DNA from: VXYL01 sp965208525
GTDB taxonomy: Bacteria > Pseudomonadota > Gammaproteobacteria > Pseudomonadales > Azotimanducaceae
Assembly: GCA_965208525.1 (NCBI GenBank)
Contig: OZ242340.1
Span: 3,038,001 to 3,102,000 of the forward strand
Length of the DNA: 64,000 nt
Reading direction: 5' to 3'
Every line of letters begins with the position of its first letter. Positions within the stretch are counted from its first letter, which is position 1. Positions 43,660 to 52,464 of the stretch are shown piece after piece. Below the pieces are notes generated by a model that had not been told where the DNA came from, searched no databases, and worked only from the letters and a program-made list of their open reading frames with translations. The position numbers and the translations under genes were made by a program.

Positions 43660-44370
43660 ATGTGCGGGCGCTACAACGTGGTCTCGGACGCTGCGGCGTT
43701 GCGAGCCGCGTATTCGATGCTCGAAACCCTCGAAGAGCAGATCGGCGAGGAGCTGACCGCCAATTACAACTGCGCACCCACCGATTCGCTGCCGATCATC
43801 CGGCATCGGCCGGGCCGGGACGCGGCGGTGCTGGAAACCGCGCATTGGGGGTTGGTGCCGTTCTGGGCAAAGGATCGGAAGTCTGCGGCGCGGATGATCA
43901 ACGCGCGGGCGGAGTCGCTCGGTGAGCGGCGCGCCTTTCGAGATTCCGCGGAGCGGCGACGGTGTCTGGTTCCTGCCACCGGCTGGTATGAGTGGCGCAA
44001 GGAAGGCGGTATCCGGCAGCCGTGTGTGTTCGAGTCCCAAGGGGTGATGACCTTTGCAGGGTTGTGGGCGTGGAACTCCTCGCTCCGCCTCGTCAGCTAC
44101 ACCATCGTCACCGTGGCGGCGAACTCCGTCGTGGAGCCTTGGCATGATCGGATGCCGGCGATGCTCGGCGAGCACGAACTTGCCGGCTGGCTCGATTCCG
44201 ATGCGACGCTGGCGGACGTGATGCCGCTGCTCAGGCCCTATGAAGGCAACGACCTGTCCGCGCGTCGGGTGAGCCGCCGCGTTGGCGATGTGCGGCAGAA
44301 CGACGCGGGGTTGCTCTGCGAGGACGGCGACGAGGACGGTCGCGGAAGGCCCCAAATGCTGGCGCTTTAG
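43660..44370 (+). CDS. yedK: YedK/HMCES-type abasic-site DNA-protein crosslink peptidase
   Basis: 236-residue SRAP protein. It crosslinks through Cys2 to abasic sites in single-stranded DNA, protecting forks. Cys2 must follow the initiator Met and is present ('MCGRYNVV'), which fixes the start. Other key motifs are 'YNCAPTD', 'WGLVPFWAKD', 'MINARAESL' (Asn and Glu), 'PATGWYEW' and His in 'PWHDRMP', all as in E. coli YedK. It starts 16 bases after the SPOR gene. No LexA box is seen in front, despite the old name 'SOS response-associated'. Convergent with the carboxyltransferase gene, 4 bases apart. Confidence 0.92.
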   Translation: MCGRYNVVSDAAALRAAYSMLETLEEQIGEELTANYNCAPTDSLPIIRHRPGRDAAVLETAHWGLVPFWAKDRKSAARMINARAESLGERRAFRDSAERRRCLVPATGWYEWRKEGGIRQPCVFESQGVMTFAGLWAWNSSLRLVSYTIVTVAANSVVEPWHDRMPAMLGEHELAGWLDSDATLADVMPLLRPYEGNDLSARRVSRRVGDVRQNDAGLLCEDGDEDGRGRPQMLAL

Positions 44371-44374
44371 GCAT

Positions 44375-45928
44375 TTAGGGCGTGTAGGTCGGTCCGCTGC
44401 GTGGGCCCAACTGGGTCTTGACGATGGGCCAGGCATCTTCGATGAAGTCCACCAGGAGTGGGCGGGTGTCCCGTGGGTCGATCATCTCCTCTATGCCGAA
44501 GGCGTGCGCGTTGCGGAAGGGGCTTGAGATGGATTGCAGGCGCGCCTCGATTTCCTGGCGCTTTGCCTCGGGGTCTTCGGCGTTCTCGATCTCGCGCTTG
44601 TAGGCAATGGCAGCGCCGCCTTCGATGTGCATGGAGCCGCCGTGGGTGGAGGGCCAGCAGAAGCGACGGTAGAGGGCGTCGCCGCCGCGTTGGTGCAAGC
44701 CGCCGGCAACGCCATAGAGCTGACGCATGACGATGCAGACATAGGGCGTGCGGCTTTGGGTTAGGGTGGTCACCACACGGGCACCGGCGCGGACGATGCC
44801 AAGCTTCTCTTGGGCAGGGCCCACGGAAAAGCCCGGTTCATCGGCGAAGTACACCAGCGGCAGGTGGAACGTCTCGCAAAGCTCGATCAGGCGGATGGTC
44901 TTTTCGCCGGCGGCGATGTCCATGGAGCCGCCGTTGAACTTCGGATGGTTGGCCATTACGCCCACCGGCCGACCGTTGATTCGAGCGAGGCCCGTCACTC
45001 GAGCGCGACCGTAGTACGGTGCCATCTCGAAGAAGCTGCCGCGGTCCAGCACCGCGTCCAGCACCCGGCGCGGGTCGTAGATCTTGCGTCGGTCTCGGGG
45101 GACGATGCCGATGAGCGACTCATCACGGCGATTGGCGTCGTCTTCGGGTTCCACGGACGGCGGCTCGCCCCAGATGCTCTGGGGCAGGTAGGACAGGAAG
45201 CGGCGCACCTGGGCAATGGCGTCGGCCTCGTCCTCGGCAAGGTTCATGATGACGCCGTTGCGAAGCTGCACGCGCTCGTCGCCGAGTTCTTCCTTGGTAA
45301 TGCTGCGGCCCGTGGCCTGTTCGACCACCTTGGGGCCGGCAACGAAGACTTGGCTCGTGTTCTTCACCATCACGTTGAAGTGGCACATGCAGGCCTGCAC
45401 GGCCGGCAGACCGGCGACGGAACCGAGCACGGCGGAGACCACCGGCACGCGCTGCATCAGGTCGGCGGAGACGTTGGTGCCGGCATTGCCCGGCAGATAG
45501 GTGCGGCCGATCTGCTCAAAGGTGCGCACGCTGCCGCCGGTGGCGTCGAGCAGGCGCACGTAGGGGATGCGCGCCTTCATGGCGAACTGTTCCGCGAAGC
45601 CGCCCTTGTTGCCGACAGCGGCGTCCGCTGCGCCACCGCGAATGGTGAAATCGCCGCCGGAGAACGCGACCTTGCGGCCATCGATGCGAACGGTGCCAGC
45701 GACGGAGTTGGCTGGCTTGAGAGCCGTCACTTGGTCGCCTTCCCAGTTGGCGGTGCCGGCGATGGTGCCGATTTCGTGGAAAGTGCCCGGGTCTTCGAGC
45801 AAGGCCACGCGCTCGCGCACGGTGAGGCGGCCGCGACCGTGGTGGAAAGCGACGCTGTCGGCTCCGCCCATTTCCTTGGCGAATCCCACCTGTCGGGTCA
45901 GTTCATCGACTTCCGGCTGCCAACTCAT
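44375..45928 (-). CDS. Acyl-CoA carboxylase carboxyltransferase (beta) subunit
   Basis: 517 residues of the carboxyltransferase family (PccB/MccB/AccD5-like) with two crotonase-like halves. The N-terminal half holds 'GGDFTIRGGAADAAVGNKGGFAEQFA' and 'RIPYVRLLDATGGSVRTFEQIGRTYL'. The C-terminal half holds 'KFNGGSMDIAAGEKTIRLIELCETFHLPLVYFADEPGFSVG' and 'THGGSMHIEGGAAI'. It moves CO2 from biotin to an acyl-CoA. The biotin carboxylase/carrier subunit needed for activity is not adjacent. Substrate (propionyl-, methylcrotonyl- or other acyl-CoA) not decided. GAGGGGG precedes the ATG. Divergent from the DsbA-fold pair at 45995. Confidence 0.85.
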   Translation of the reverse strand: MSWQPEVDELTRQVGFAKEMGGADSVAFHHGRGRLTVRERVALLEDPGTFHEIGTIAGTANWEGDQVTALKPANSVAGTVRIDGRKVAFSGGDFTIRGGAADAAVGNKGGFAEQFAMKARIPYVRLLDATGGSVRTFEQIGRTYLPGNAGTNVSADLMQRVPVVSAVLGSVAGLPAVQACMCHFNVMVKNTSQVFVAGPKVVEQATGRSITKEELGDERVQLRNGVIMNLAEDEADAIAQVRRFLSYLPQSIWGEPPSVEPEDDANRRDESLIGIVPRDRRKIYDPRRVLDAVLDRGSFFEMAPYYGRARVTGLARINGRPVGVMANHPKFNGGSMDIAAGEKTIRLIELCETFHLPLVYFADEPGFSVGPAQEKLGIVRAGARVVTTLTQSRTPYVCIVMRQLYGVAGGLHQRGGDALYRRFCWPSTHGGSMHIEGGAAIAYKREIENAEDPEAKRQEIEARLQSISSPFRNAHAFGIEEMIDPRDTRPLLVDFIEDAWPIVKTQLGPRSGPTYTP

Positions 45929-45982
45929 GGGTGCTTTGCCCCCTCGGCAAGACAAACGCGCAACTCTAGCAGAGGCGACTGC

Positions 45983-45988
45983 TATGAT
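45983..45988 (+). promoter_or_regulatory. -10-like hexamer TATGAT close to the DsbA-fold gene start
   Basis: TATGAT ends 6 bases before the ATG at 45995 with no ribosome site between, compatible with a leaderless transcript. It lies in the 66-base divergent gap to the carboxyltransferase gene. Confidence 0.3.
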
Positions 45989-45994
45989 CCCCGC

Positions 45995-46750
45995 ATGGCT
46001 GACGTTGCAACCCATCCGCTCGAGTCGGATTCACCGCTCATCTGCTATCTCGACATCAAGAGCCCCTATGCCTATCTCGCCAAGGATCCCACGCGGCAGT
46101 TGGAGCGGGATTTCGGCATCGAGGTGGACTGGCGGCCGCTCACCCTCAACATTCCGAGCTTCCTCGGCTCGGCTCGCACAGACAAGAAAGGCAAGGTGGT
46201 GGAGAGCAAGCGCTCGCCGCGGCAGTGGCAGTCTGTGCGCTACGCGTACATGGACGCCAAGCGCTATGCGCGGCTGAAGGACATCCTGGTGTACGGGCCG
46301 CAGAAGATCTGGGATTCGTCGCTCGCTGGCGTCGCCATGCTGTGGACGAAGCGCGAGGGGCGCACGGTGCTCGCGCGCTGGCTCGATCTCACCTACGAGC
46401 GGTTCTGGAAGCGCGACCTCGACATCGAGGATGCCGACGTGGTGGCTGCCATCGTGCGCGAGGTCGGGGGTGACGGCGACGGCTTTCTTTCGTTCCTCGC
46501 CGGGGAAGGCCGTGAGGAGCACGATCGTTTGCAAGCGGCGCTTCATCCCGTGGGGGTGTTTGGCGTGCCTACCTATGTCATTGACGGAGAAATACTTTTC
46601 GGTCGCGAGCATCTCCCAACCGTGCGCTGGATACTCGCCGGCCGCGACGGGCCGGCACCGGACATCGCCTACGATCGCTTCGACGTTCCCGTAGCAGTTT
46701 CTGCGCCAGCAGAAACTGCCAACGCGCCCGAAGGGCGCGCGCGCAAATGA
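45995..46750 (+). CDS. DsbA-fold protein, HCCA isomerase-like (first of pair)
   Basis: 251 residues of the DsbA/2-hydroxychromene-2-carboxylate isomerase family. 'CYLDIKSPYAYLA' near 17-29 has the Ser that replaces the redox Cys in isomerase-type members. The C-terminal 'GVFGVPTYVIDGEILFGREHLP' carries the cis-Pro. Real isomerases use glutathione in naphthalene catabolism; many relatives act in unknown aromatic or CoA pathways. The last ~20 codons, after the folded domain, run through two perfect hairpins in the DNA (46694-46719 and 46724-46738), a low-complexity tail. ATGA overlap with the second copy. Confidence 0.75.
   Translation: MADVATHPLESDSPLICYLDIKSPYAYLAKDPTRQLERDFGIEVDWRPLTLNIPSFLGSARTDKKGKVVESKRSPRQWQSVRYAYMDAKRYARLKDILVYGPQKIWDSSLAGVAMLWTKREGRTVLARWLDLTYERFWKRDLDIEDADVVAAIVREVGGDGDGFLSFLAGEGREEHDRLQAALHPVGVFGVPTYVIDGEILFGREHLPTVRWILAGRDGPAPDIAYDRFDVPVAVSAPAETANAPEGRARK
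46694..46738 (+). repeat. Two consecutive hairpins inside the 3' end of the first DsbA-fold gene
   Basis: GCAGTTTCTG/CAGAAACTGC, a 10-bp perfect stem with a 6-base loop at 46694-46719, is followed after four bases by GCGCCC/GGGCGC with a GAA loop at 46724-46738. They encode a low-complexity tail beyond the conserved domain and sit just before the ATGA start of the next gene, where they could modulate its expression. Confidence 0.6.
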
Positions 46751-47337
46751 TCGATTTCGTCTTCGACTTCGCTTCGGTGGATTGCTGGCTCGCGTTCGGG
46801 CCGACCTGCCGTCTCGCCGACGAGCTTCAGGTGCCGGCGAACTGGCTGCCCATGTGCGTTCCGGCGAAGGTGGTGGCCGAGCCAAGGGAGAACGAATCGG
46901 TTGCGGAGCGACATGCTCGGGTGCGTGCGGAGTACATGGCGTCGGAGAACGCTCGCTATGCGGAACGCCTCGGTGTGCCGTTGAAGCGCAGCGGCGCGGG
47001 CGTGGATTCTTGGCTCGCCGCCGCTGCCGCCATCTGGGCCAGCGAACACGACGCCGGCCGAGAGTTCGTGGGGCGCGTGTTCGAGGGGTTCTGGGAGGCG
47101 CGGCTCGATATCGAGGATGCGGCGACCATCACGGGCATTCTTGAAGACTTGGGCGCCCCTGGCTTCGACTTGGACGCGGGCGCGCGAAGGCTTGAGGAGT
47201 TGCGTCAGGAACTCGAGGAGCGAGGCGCGTTCGGTGTTCCCACCTATCTGGTGGAGGGGGAGATGTTCATGGGTCGCCAACACCTGCCCATGATCCGCTG
47301 GCTGCTGACGGGGCAGGAGGGGCCGGGCCCGCTATAG
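46747..47337 (+). CDS. DsbA-fold protein, HCCA isomerase-like (second of pair)
   Basis: 196 residues, a diverged relative of the preceding gene. 'FVFDFASVDCWLA' near 4-16 keeps the Ser and adds a Cys. 'GAFGVPTYLVEGEMFMGRQHLPMIRWLL' is the C-terminal motif. The pair may form a heterodimer or act in successive steps; glutathione dependence is likely but unproven. Its start overlaps the first gene's stop (ATGA). A palindromic repeat follows the stop. Confidence 0.72.
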   Translation: MIDFVFDFASVDCWLAFGPTCRLADELQVPANWLPMCVPAKVVAEPRENESVAERHARVRAEYMASENARYAERLGVPLKRSGAGVDSWLAAAAAIWASEHDAGREFVGRVFEGFWEARLDIEDAATITGILEDLGAPGFDLDAGARRLEELRQELEERGAFGVPTYLVEGEMFMGRQHLPMIRWLLTGQEGPGPL

Positions 47338-47344
47338 GCAAGAA

Positions 47345-47364
47345 GGGCGACGCATGCGTCGCCC
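47345..47364. repeat. Solo copy of the 20-bp REP-like palindrome
   Basis: GGGCGACGCATGCGTCGCCC, identical to the palindrome at 2539-2558. It lies between two convergent genes, 7 bases after one stop and 25 before the other, and can fold into a hairpin on both strands, so it may also end transcription. Confidence 0.75.
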
Positions 47365-47389
47365 GTGTTGGGATTTGTCGCGTGTCTCG

Positions 47390-49003
47390 CTAAAACGCCT
47401 TTGCGCGGCCCAGGAGCGTGTCGTCCCAGCGGCGGTCGGAGAGGAAGGTCAGGGCGGCGCGGGTGGCCGTAGGCGTGCCGATGCGGGTCAGCGCCTCAGT
47501 GGCGATGGCGGAGACGTAGCCGTTGGGGTCGCCGAGGGATCCCGTGAGAATGCCTTCGATCTCTTCTGTGTGCTCGCCGGCGTTGATGGCGTTCAAGAGC
47601 GCCAAGGCGGCGTTCATGCGTACCTGATTCTCGCCGGTCCAGCCACGCATCACCTGCGGTTCCTGCCATTCGAGGTTGGTGGTCGTCAACAAACGCTCGA
47701 TGGCCGGCAGAGCGGGGGCGATGCCCTCGCCGATGGCACCGATGGCGTCCAAGGCTTGGCGCACCACCTGTTGGTGGGGGCTGCCCAAGAGTCTGGCGAG
47801 GGTCGCTACAGACTCGCGTGCGGGGCAGCCGATCTCGCCCAAGGCGAAGGCGGCGTTGATCTGCACCCATGGGTCTTCGTGAGCCAGCAAGCGTTCGAGC
47901 GTGGTGATTGCTCGCGGGCCACATGCCGCCAGAGCGTAGGTGGCGTCGTCCATGACGATGGCGCGTTCGTTCCAGCGTCTCGGATAGCCGCGCACGTCGT
48001 CGCGAGGGACGGGCTGGCCGCGTTCGTCGGTGGCGAGGGTGCGTTCGTGACGGTCGCAGCCGGCCGCCGCTTCGAGTAGCGCCGCCAAGCGTTCGACTTC
48101 CTGCAATTGGGCGAGGGCATAGGTGCTGGTAAGGCGAGCAGGCTGATCGGGGCCGTTGAGTCGCTGGACGTGCTCATCTACCGTTGCCGTGTCTTGGCCT
48201 GTCTGCACTTGCGGTTCGCCGCGCATCCAGTGCCAGATGTAGCTCCACGTCTCCGGCAGGTCGAATGCGGGGATGCAAGCCTCTGGCCGCTTCCAATCCG
48301 CATCCACGTTGTTCCATGACGGCCCAGTGGGATTGCGCGTGCGGGCGAAGACGAACTTCACCATGTAGCGCGTGCGGTCGGAATGGTTCGGAAAGCCGGC
48401 ATGAACCATGTCGAAATGCACCAGCAGGAAAGTGCCGGCCGGAACCACATCCGGCAACACCACGCCGTGCGGCGCTACGGGATGGGCGTAGAGGTGGCTG
48501 CCGGCCTGGATGCGCGTCGGGCCCATGTCGAGTGGCGTTTCGTGCGGGTAGTAGAAGCCGATCAGGTAGCGTGGCACGTGGTGGCGAGCGCGTGAGAGCG
48601 GACTTTGCGCGTCTTGATGCCAGCCGGAACCGGCGATGGAGCCCTTGCCCATCTTCGGGCCGTCGATCTCCGGCGTCAGGTCCTCGCGTTCCTCCACCGG
48701 CGTGTTGATGTGGACGGCGCGGTGCGGGTGGAAGTAGTAGCCCGGCCCGGCGATGGATTCGATGGCCCCGTCCACGACCGGGCAGCGCACGATGTGGTGC
48801 AGCTTGGGAATACGCGAGACGATGTTGTTGCCATACCACGACTCTTTCTCACAGGCATAGCGCACGAGGGCGTCGATCTCCACGTGCAGCGAGGGGTCGA
48901 CATCGGGCGTCAGGCGCAGGAAGCCGTTGGCGATGAACTCGCGCACCTGGTCGTCGTTCAAGAGCGTTGGCTGGCGCTCGGCGTGCAGGGGTTGAAGGGA
49001 CAT
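47390..49003 (-). CDS. PhyH-type dioxygenase fused to HEAT repeats
   Basis: 537 residues. The N-terminal ~300 residues are a phytanoyl-CoA dioxygenase-like fold with iron ligands His129 and Asp131 ('GWHQDAQSP') and His201 ('MVHAGFP'), and Arg212 for 2-oxoglutarate. Residues from about 355 on are HEAT/PBS-lyase-like helical repeats ('ITTLERLLAHEDPWVQINAAFALGEIG' and three or four more units). HEAT repeats usually mediate protein binding, so the oxygenase may be anchored to a partner. Substrate unknown. It follows the second crotonase gene by 19 bases and has GGAG before the ATG. Unusual fusion. Confidence 0.78.
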   Translation of the reverse strand: MSLQPLHAERQPTLLNDDQVREFIANGFLRLTPDVDPSLHVEIDALVRYACEKESWYGNNIVSRIPKLHHIVRCPVVDGAIESIAGPGYYFHPHRAVHINTPVEEREDLTPEIDGPKMGKGSIAGSGWHQDAQSPLSRARHHVPRYLIGFYYPHETPLDMGPTRIQAGSHLYAHPVAPHGVVLPDVVPAGTFLLVHFDMVHAGFPNHSDRTRYMVKFVFARTRNPTGPSWNNVDADWKRPEACIPAFDLPETWSYIWHWMRGEPQVQTGQDTATVDEHVQRLNGPDQPARLTSTYALAQLQEVERLAALLEAAAGCDRHERTLATDERGQPVPRDDVRGYPRRWNERAIVMDDATYALAACGPRAITTLERLLAHEDPWVQINAAFALGEIGCPARESVATLARLLGSPHQQVVRQALDAIGAIGEGIAPALPAIERLLTTTNLEWQEPQVMRGWTGENQVRMNAALALLNAINAGEHTEEIEGILTGSLGDPNGYVSAIATEALTRIGTPTATRAALTFLSDRRWDDTLLGRAKAF

Positions 49004-49022
49004 GGCAACTCCGGTTGGGGTT

Positions 49023-49769
49023 CTACGCGGCCGCGGACCGGGCATGGGCGAGGGCACTGGCGAAGTCCTGATCGACACCAGCGAGTATCAACGCCTTGGT
49101 TTCCCGATAGGCGGCGGGAGATAGCGCGGCGAGTTGGTTCAGAAACGGCTTTGCGGCGGCGCGAAGGTCGCAGCCGGCCGGAAAGACCGCATGGACCAAG
49201 CCGCATGCGTGGGCGGCGGCGCCGTTCATGGTTTCGCCGAGGTAGGCGATGGGCGTCACCGCCGACTGATGCACCAGTCGCGGCAGCTTGTACGACCAGC
49301 CTTCCGCCGCCCACAGCGCCCGGTGGATGCGCGGGTCGCCATAGTTCACGTCCTCCGTGGCGAGGCGGAAATCGCACGAGAGACTGTAGTCGTAGCCAGA
49401 GCCAAGTGCATGGCCGTGCAGCAGGACGACGGTCGGCAACGGGCAATGGCGCAGCACGCCGGCGGACTCGAGCAGGAACGTGGGACCGCTGCCGAGGTCC
49501 AGGTCCACGCGGCGGCCTTCCAGGGGATCGGGTTCGGGGGTGGAACGGGCCGTCAAGTCGTCGCCGGCGCAAAAGGCGCGGCCGCGGCCGGAGAGGCACA
49601 CCACGCGTACATTTTCGTCATCCGTTGCGGACTCTACGGCAGCCTTGATGCGCACGTGTTGATCGAGGTCCAACGCGTTCAGCTTGTCCGGCCGGTTCAG
49701 CACGAGGTGGCGAATGAGTCCGTGCGCAGTCGCCTCATCCTCCACCACAAATGGACCAGGGTCGCTCAT
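49023..49769 (-). CDS. Crotonase superfamily protein (second of pair)
   Basis: 248 residues with the crotonase fold: 'LNRPDKLNALD', 'RGRAFCAGDDL' and 'LHGHALGSGYDYSLSCDFRLA'. At the two hydratase glutamate positions it has Asp (in GSGYD) and Arg (in GDPRI), so it is not a classical hydratase. The GDPRIH motif is shared with the neighbouring copy. An isomerase, hydrolase or decarboxylase reaction on an acyl-CoA is possible. Its ATG overlaps the stop of the upstream copy by 4 bases (ATGA), and the PhyH-HEAT gene follows by 19 bases, forming a tight operon. Confidence 0.8.
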   Translation of the reverse strand: MSDPGPFVVEDEATAHGLIRHLVLNRPDKLNALDLDQHVRIKAAVESATDDENVRVVCLSGRGRAFCAGDDLTARSTPEPDPLEGRRVDLDLGSGPTFLLESAGVLRHCPLPTVVLLHGHALGSGYDYSLSCDFRLATEDVNYGDPRIHRALWAAEGWSYKLPRLVHQSAVTPIAYLGETMNGAAAHACGLVHAVFPAGCDLRAAAKPFLNQLAALSPAAYRETKALILAGVDQDFASALAHARSAAA

Positions 49770-50530
49770 CGGCCTGTGAACTCCGGGTCGCGGCGCTCGC
49801 GCCACGCCTTCATGCCTTCGAGCCGGTCCTCGATGACATGGGTCTGTCGCACGCCGAGGGAGTGCACCATCGCCGCGTCGAAGGGGAGGTCCAGTTGTGG
49901 CAGCACTTGCAGCTTGTGGACTTCCCACGCGCGGGTGGGCAACGCCGCTATCTGCCGCACCAGGGCTTCGGCTTCCGTGCGGAAGTCGGCTTCTGGCCAC
50001 GTCTTGTGGACAAGCAGCATCCGCCGAGCCTCGGCGGCTTCGACGACCTCGCCGAGCAGCAGGAGGCGCATGGCCTGGGACTGGCCGATGAGTTTCGGCA
50101 ACAGATAGCCAATGCCCGTGGCTGCGACTCGGCCCTGGTGGATGCGCGGGTCGCCGAGCCGCGCCGTGTCGGACGCGACGCGGATGTCGCAGGTGCACGC
50201 GAAATCGAAGGCGAGGCCGAGCGTGTCGCCATCGAGGATGGCGATGGTGGGCTTCATGCAGGCCCTCAGCGCCTTGATGGCTTCCTGTTCGAGGAGGGGG
50301 CCTGGACCGTGGGTGCCCGCGGGGTGGCGGTGCGCGAGACGGGCAGGCCACGCGCCCATGTCGTCGCCGGCATCGCCCTCGCTCCGGGCTTCGATGGCGA
50401 GGGCCCGGATTTCGGGATCGTTCGTGACCGAGCGGCACCAGTCGATGAACGCATCGAGGACGGCGTAGTCGATGGGCTGGCCATCGAAGCTGAAGCGGGC
50501 AACGCCGCCGCCTGTGCTCTCCTGTGCCAT
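49766..50530 (-). CDS. Crotonase superfamily protein (first of pair)
   Basis: 254 residues, more diverged than its partner. The N-terminus lacks the usual 'LNRP..NA' and instead reads 'FSFDGQPIDYAVLDAF'. The second half has 'GDTLGLAFDFACTCDIRVA' and 'GDPRIHQGRVAATGIGYLLPKLIG'. The catalytic Glu equivalents are Asp and Arg, as in the partner. It may be a non-catalytic subunit or act in a mixed trimer with the partner. ATG 50530 marks the start of the fold; there is no strong ribosome site. Divergent from cfa by 47 bases. Confidence 0.72.
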   Translation of the reverse strand: MAQESTGGGVARFSFDGQPIDYAVLDAFIDWCRSVTNDPEIRALAIEARSEGDAGDDMGAWPARLAHRHPAGTHGPGPLLEQEAIKALRACMKPTIAILDGDTLGLAFDFACTCDIRVASDTARLGDPRIHQGRVAATGIGYLLPKLIGQSQAMRLLLLGEVVEAAEARRMLLVHKTWPEADFRTEAEALVRQIAALPTRAWEVHKLQVLPQLDLPFDAAMVHSLGVRQTHVIEDRLEGMKAWRERRDPEFTGR

Positions 50531-50577
50531 AATTTGCGTTTGCGTCCATTTCCGGCTTGCCGCGCCCAGAAGTCTAT

Positions 50578-51801
50578 ATGTTCCTGTCACTCTTGCAGCG
50601 CTGGGTTCGCAAAGGGACGCTGGTTCTAGTGCTGCCGGACGGCACCCGTCAGGTGTTCGGCGATGGCGACGAACCGCGCGCCGAGTGGATTCTCCGCGAC
50701 GATGGCGTGATGCGCAGCATCGTCCGCAACCCGACCATGAATCTCGGCGAAACCTACGTTGACGAGCGCTGGGATGCCGGCGGTGGCGACCTCGCGGGGC
50801 TCCTTCGGGTGTTGCGGAGCAATCTCGAGCAAGTGGTCAGCGCCTCTCGGCTGCCACATTTCCTGCGCGTGGGAAGCGCCCTCTTGACAAGCTGGAACAA
50901 CGTGCGTGCGAGCTTTGCCAACGTCAGTCACCACTACGACCGCGACGAAGCGCTGTTCCGCTCCTTCCTCGACGACTCGATGCACTACTCCTGCGCCTAC
51001 TTCGCCGAGCCTGGCATGACCTTGGAAGAGGCGCAGCAGGCCAAGGCCGAACACATCCGCCGCAAGCTCTGCACCGAACCCGGTGACCGCGTGCTCGACA
51101 TCGGCTGCGGCTGGGGGAGCCTCGGCCTCTACCTTGCGCGGGAGGGCGGTGTGCAAGTGAACGGCGTCACGCTGTCGAAGGAGCAGCTTCGGGTGGCGCA
51201 GGACGAGGCACGACGCCAGGGCCTCGACGCCCGCGTGCAGTTCCTGCTCGAGGACTATCGGGACCATCGCGGCAGCTACGACGCCGTGGTGTCGGTGGGG
51301 ATGTTGGAGCATGTCGGGCGGCGCAACCTCGGCCGCTTCTTCGAGGTCGTGCGCGACATGCTGAGCGACGATGGCGTGGCGCTCATCCACACCATCGGCA
51401 AGACGGGTCCGCCGGAGCCGGTGAACCCGTGGATTCGGCGGCACATCTTTCCGGGGGGCTACATTCCGGCGGCCTCGGACCTAATGCGCGCAGTGGAAGC
51501 GAGCGGCCTGGTGCTGAGCGACATGGAGGTGTGGCGCCGCCATTACGCCGCCACCCTGCGGGAGTGGAACCGTCGTTTCCAGGCCTCCCGCGACGAACAC
51601 AAGCACACGCTCGGGGAGCGAGGTTGCCGCGTGTGGGAGTTCTACCTCACGGCCTGCGAGACGGCCTTCGAGGTTGCGGACCTCGTGGTGTTCCAGCTTC
51701 AGCTGGCGAAACGCAACGACCGCGTGCCCCTGACGCGGGACTATCTCTACGAAACACCCAAGGAAAGTCTCCCGCTGCGAGCCGCGGCCAGCGGCTCTTG
51801 A
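50578..51801 (+). CDS. cfa: Cyclopropane-fatty-acyl-phospholipid synthase
   Basis: 407-residue Cfa. The N-terminal lipid-binding part includes 'NLGETYVDERWD', and 'YDRDEALFRSFLDDSMHYSCAYF' marks the substrate entrance. SAM-binding 'VLDIGCGWGSLGLYLA' is near 183-198. 'VSVGMLEHVG' and 'HTIG' precede 'WIRRHIFPGGYIPA', all typical of the family. It methylenates double bonds of membrane phospholipid chains using SAM. The ATG at 50578 is preferred over a TTG at 50557. Convergent with mobA. Confidence 0.93.
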   Translation: MFLSLLQRWVRKGTLVLVLPDGTRQVFGDGDEPRAEWILRDDGVMRSIVRNPTMNLGETYVDERWDAGGGDLAGLLRVLRSNLEQVVSASRLPHFLRVGSALLTSWNNVRASFANVSHHYDRDEALFRSFLDDSMHYSCAYFAEPGMTLEEAQQAKAEHIRRKLCTEPGDRVLDIGCGWGSLGLYLAREGGVQVNGVTLSKEQLRVAQDEARRQGLDARVQFLLEDYRDHRGSYDAVVSVGMLEHVGRRNLGRFFEVVRDMLSDDGVALIHTIGKTGPPEPVNPWIRRHIFPGGYIPAASDLMRAVEASGLVLSDMEVWRRHYAATLREWNRRFQASRDEHKHTLGERGCRVWEFYLTACETAFEVADLVVFQLQLAKRNDRVPLTRDYLYETPKESLPLRAAASGS

Positions 51802-51828
51802 CGCTTCTGAGGCGCCGAGGTGCCTGCT

Positions 51829-52464
51829 CTAGCCCTTTTGGAGTGCGCGTCGGAATCCGGACTCAAGCCTCGTCAAGTCGTCAGGCGTGTCCACATCGAG
51901 AAAGGCGGATTCCGGGAATGCGATGGAGGGGATGGACTCGCGGTCCAACCAATGACGGGGGGCACGCTCGCCGTCCATGAATGCGGCCACGAGTTCGGCG
52001 GCTCGGGCTTGGGTCATCAGCAACGTGGCGTTTTGGCGTTCCTCGCCGGCGGTCACGCTGACGGCGCCCGCCGCCGTGCAGGCGGGAGCCAGACGGGCGA
52101 TGAGGTTTGCGGGCGGAGTTGGCGCATCGCCGGGCCAGGTTAGGAGCCGCGGGGTCTTGACGTGGGGCAGACAGGCGGCAAGGCCAGCGATTGGGCCGTG
52201 GTGGGCGGCGTGATCTGCCACACATTCAGGGCCTAGGTCGCCATAGGCGTCGTTGCCGGGCGCGTGTGAGATGAGGACGCGCTGCACCTGCGGCGTGAGG
52301 CGCGCGACCGCATGCATGACGATGGGCTTGCCGGCGACGAGCAAGAGCGGCTTGTCCACGCCGCCCAAGCGTTGCCCGCGGCCGCCGCAAAGGACGATGG
52401 CCGTGACGGCATCGACGTCAGTTGCGGATGCGTTCGGGGTGGGTGTAGATGTTGAAGCCGTCAT
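51829..52464 (-). CDS. mobA: Molybdenum cofactor guanylyltransferase
   Basis: 211-residue MobA-like protein that attaches GMP to molybdopterin to form the bis-MGD cofactor used by formate dehydrogenase. The GTP motif 'VLCGGRGQRLGGVDKPLL' is at about 22-39, with later 'TWPGDAPTPPANLIARL' and 'FLDVDTPDDL' typical of the fold. The ATG at 52464 lies inside fdhD (47-base overlap) and is the only in-frame start before the motif. Last gene of the formate dehydrogenase operon, where its product is needed. Confidence 0.85.
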   Translation of the reverse strand: MTASTSTPTPNASATDVDAVTAIVLCGGRGQRLGGVDKPLLLVAGKPIVMHAVARLTPQVQRVLISHAPGNDAYGDLGPECVADHAAHHGPIAGLAACLPHVKTPRLLTWPGDAPTPPANLIARLAPACTAAGAVSVTAGEERQNATLLMTQARAAELVAAFMDGERAPRHWLDRESIPSIAFPESAFLDVDTPDDLTRLESGFRRALQKG

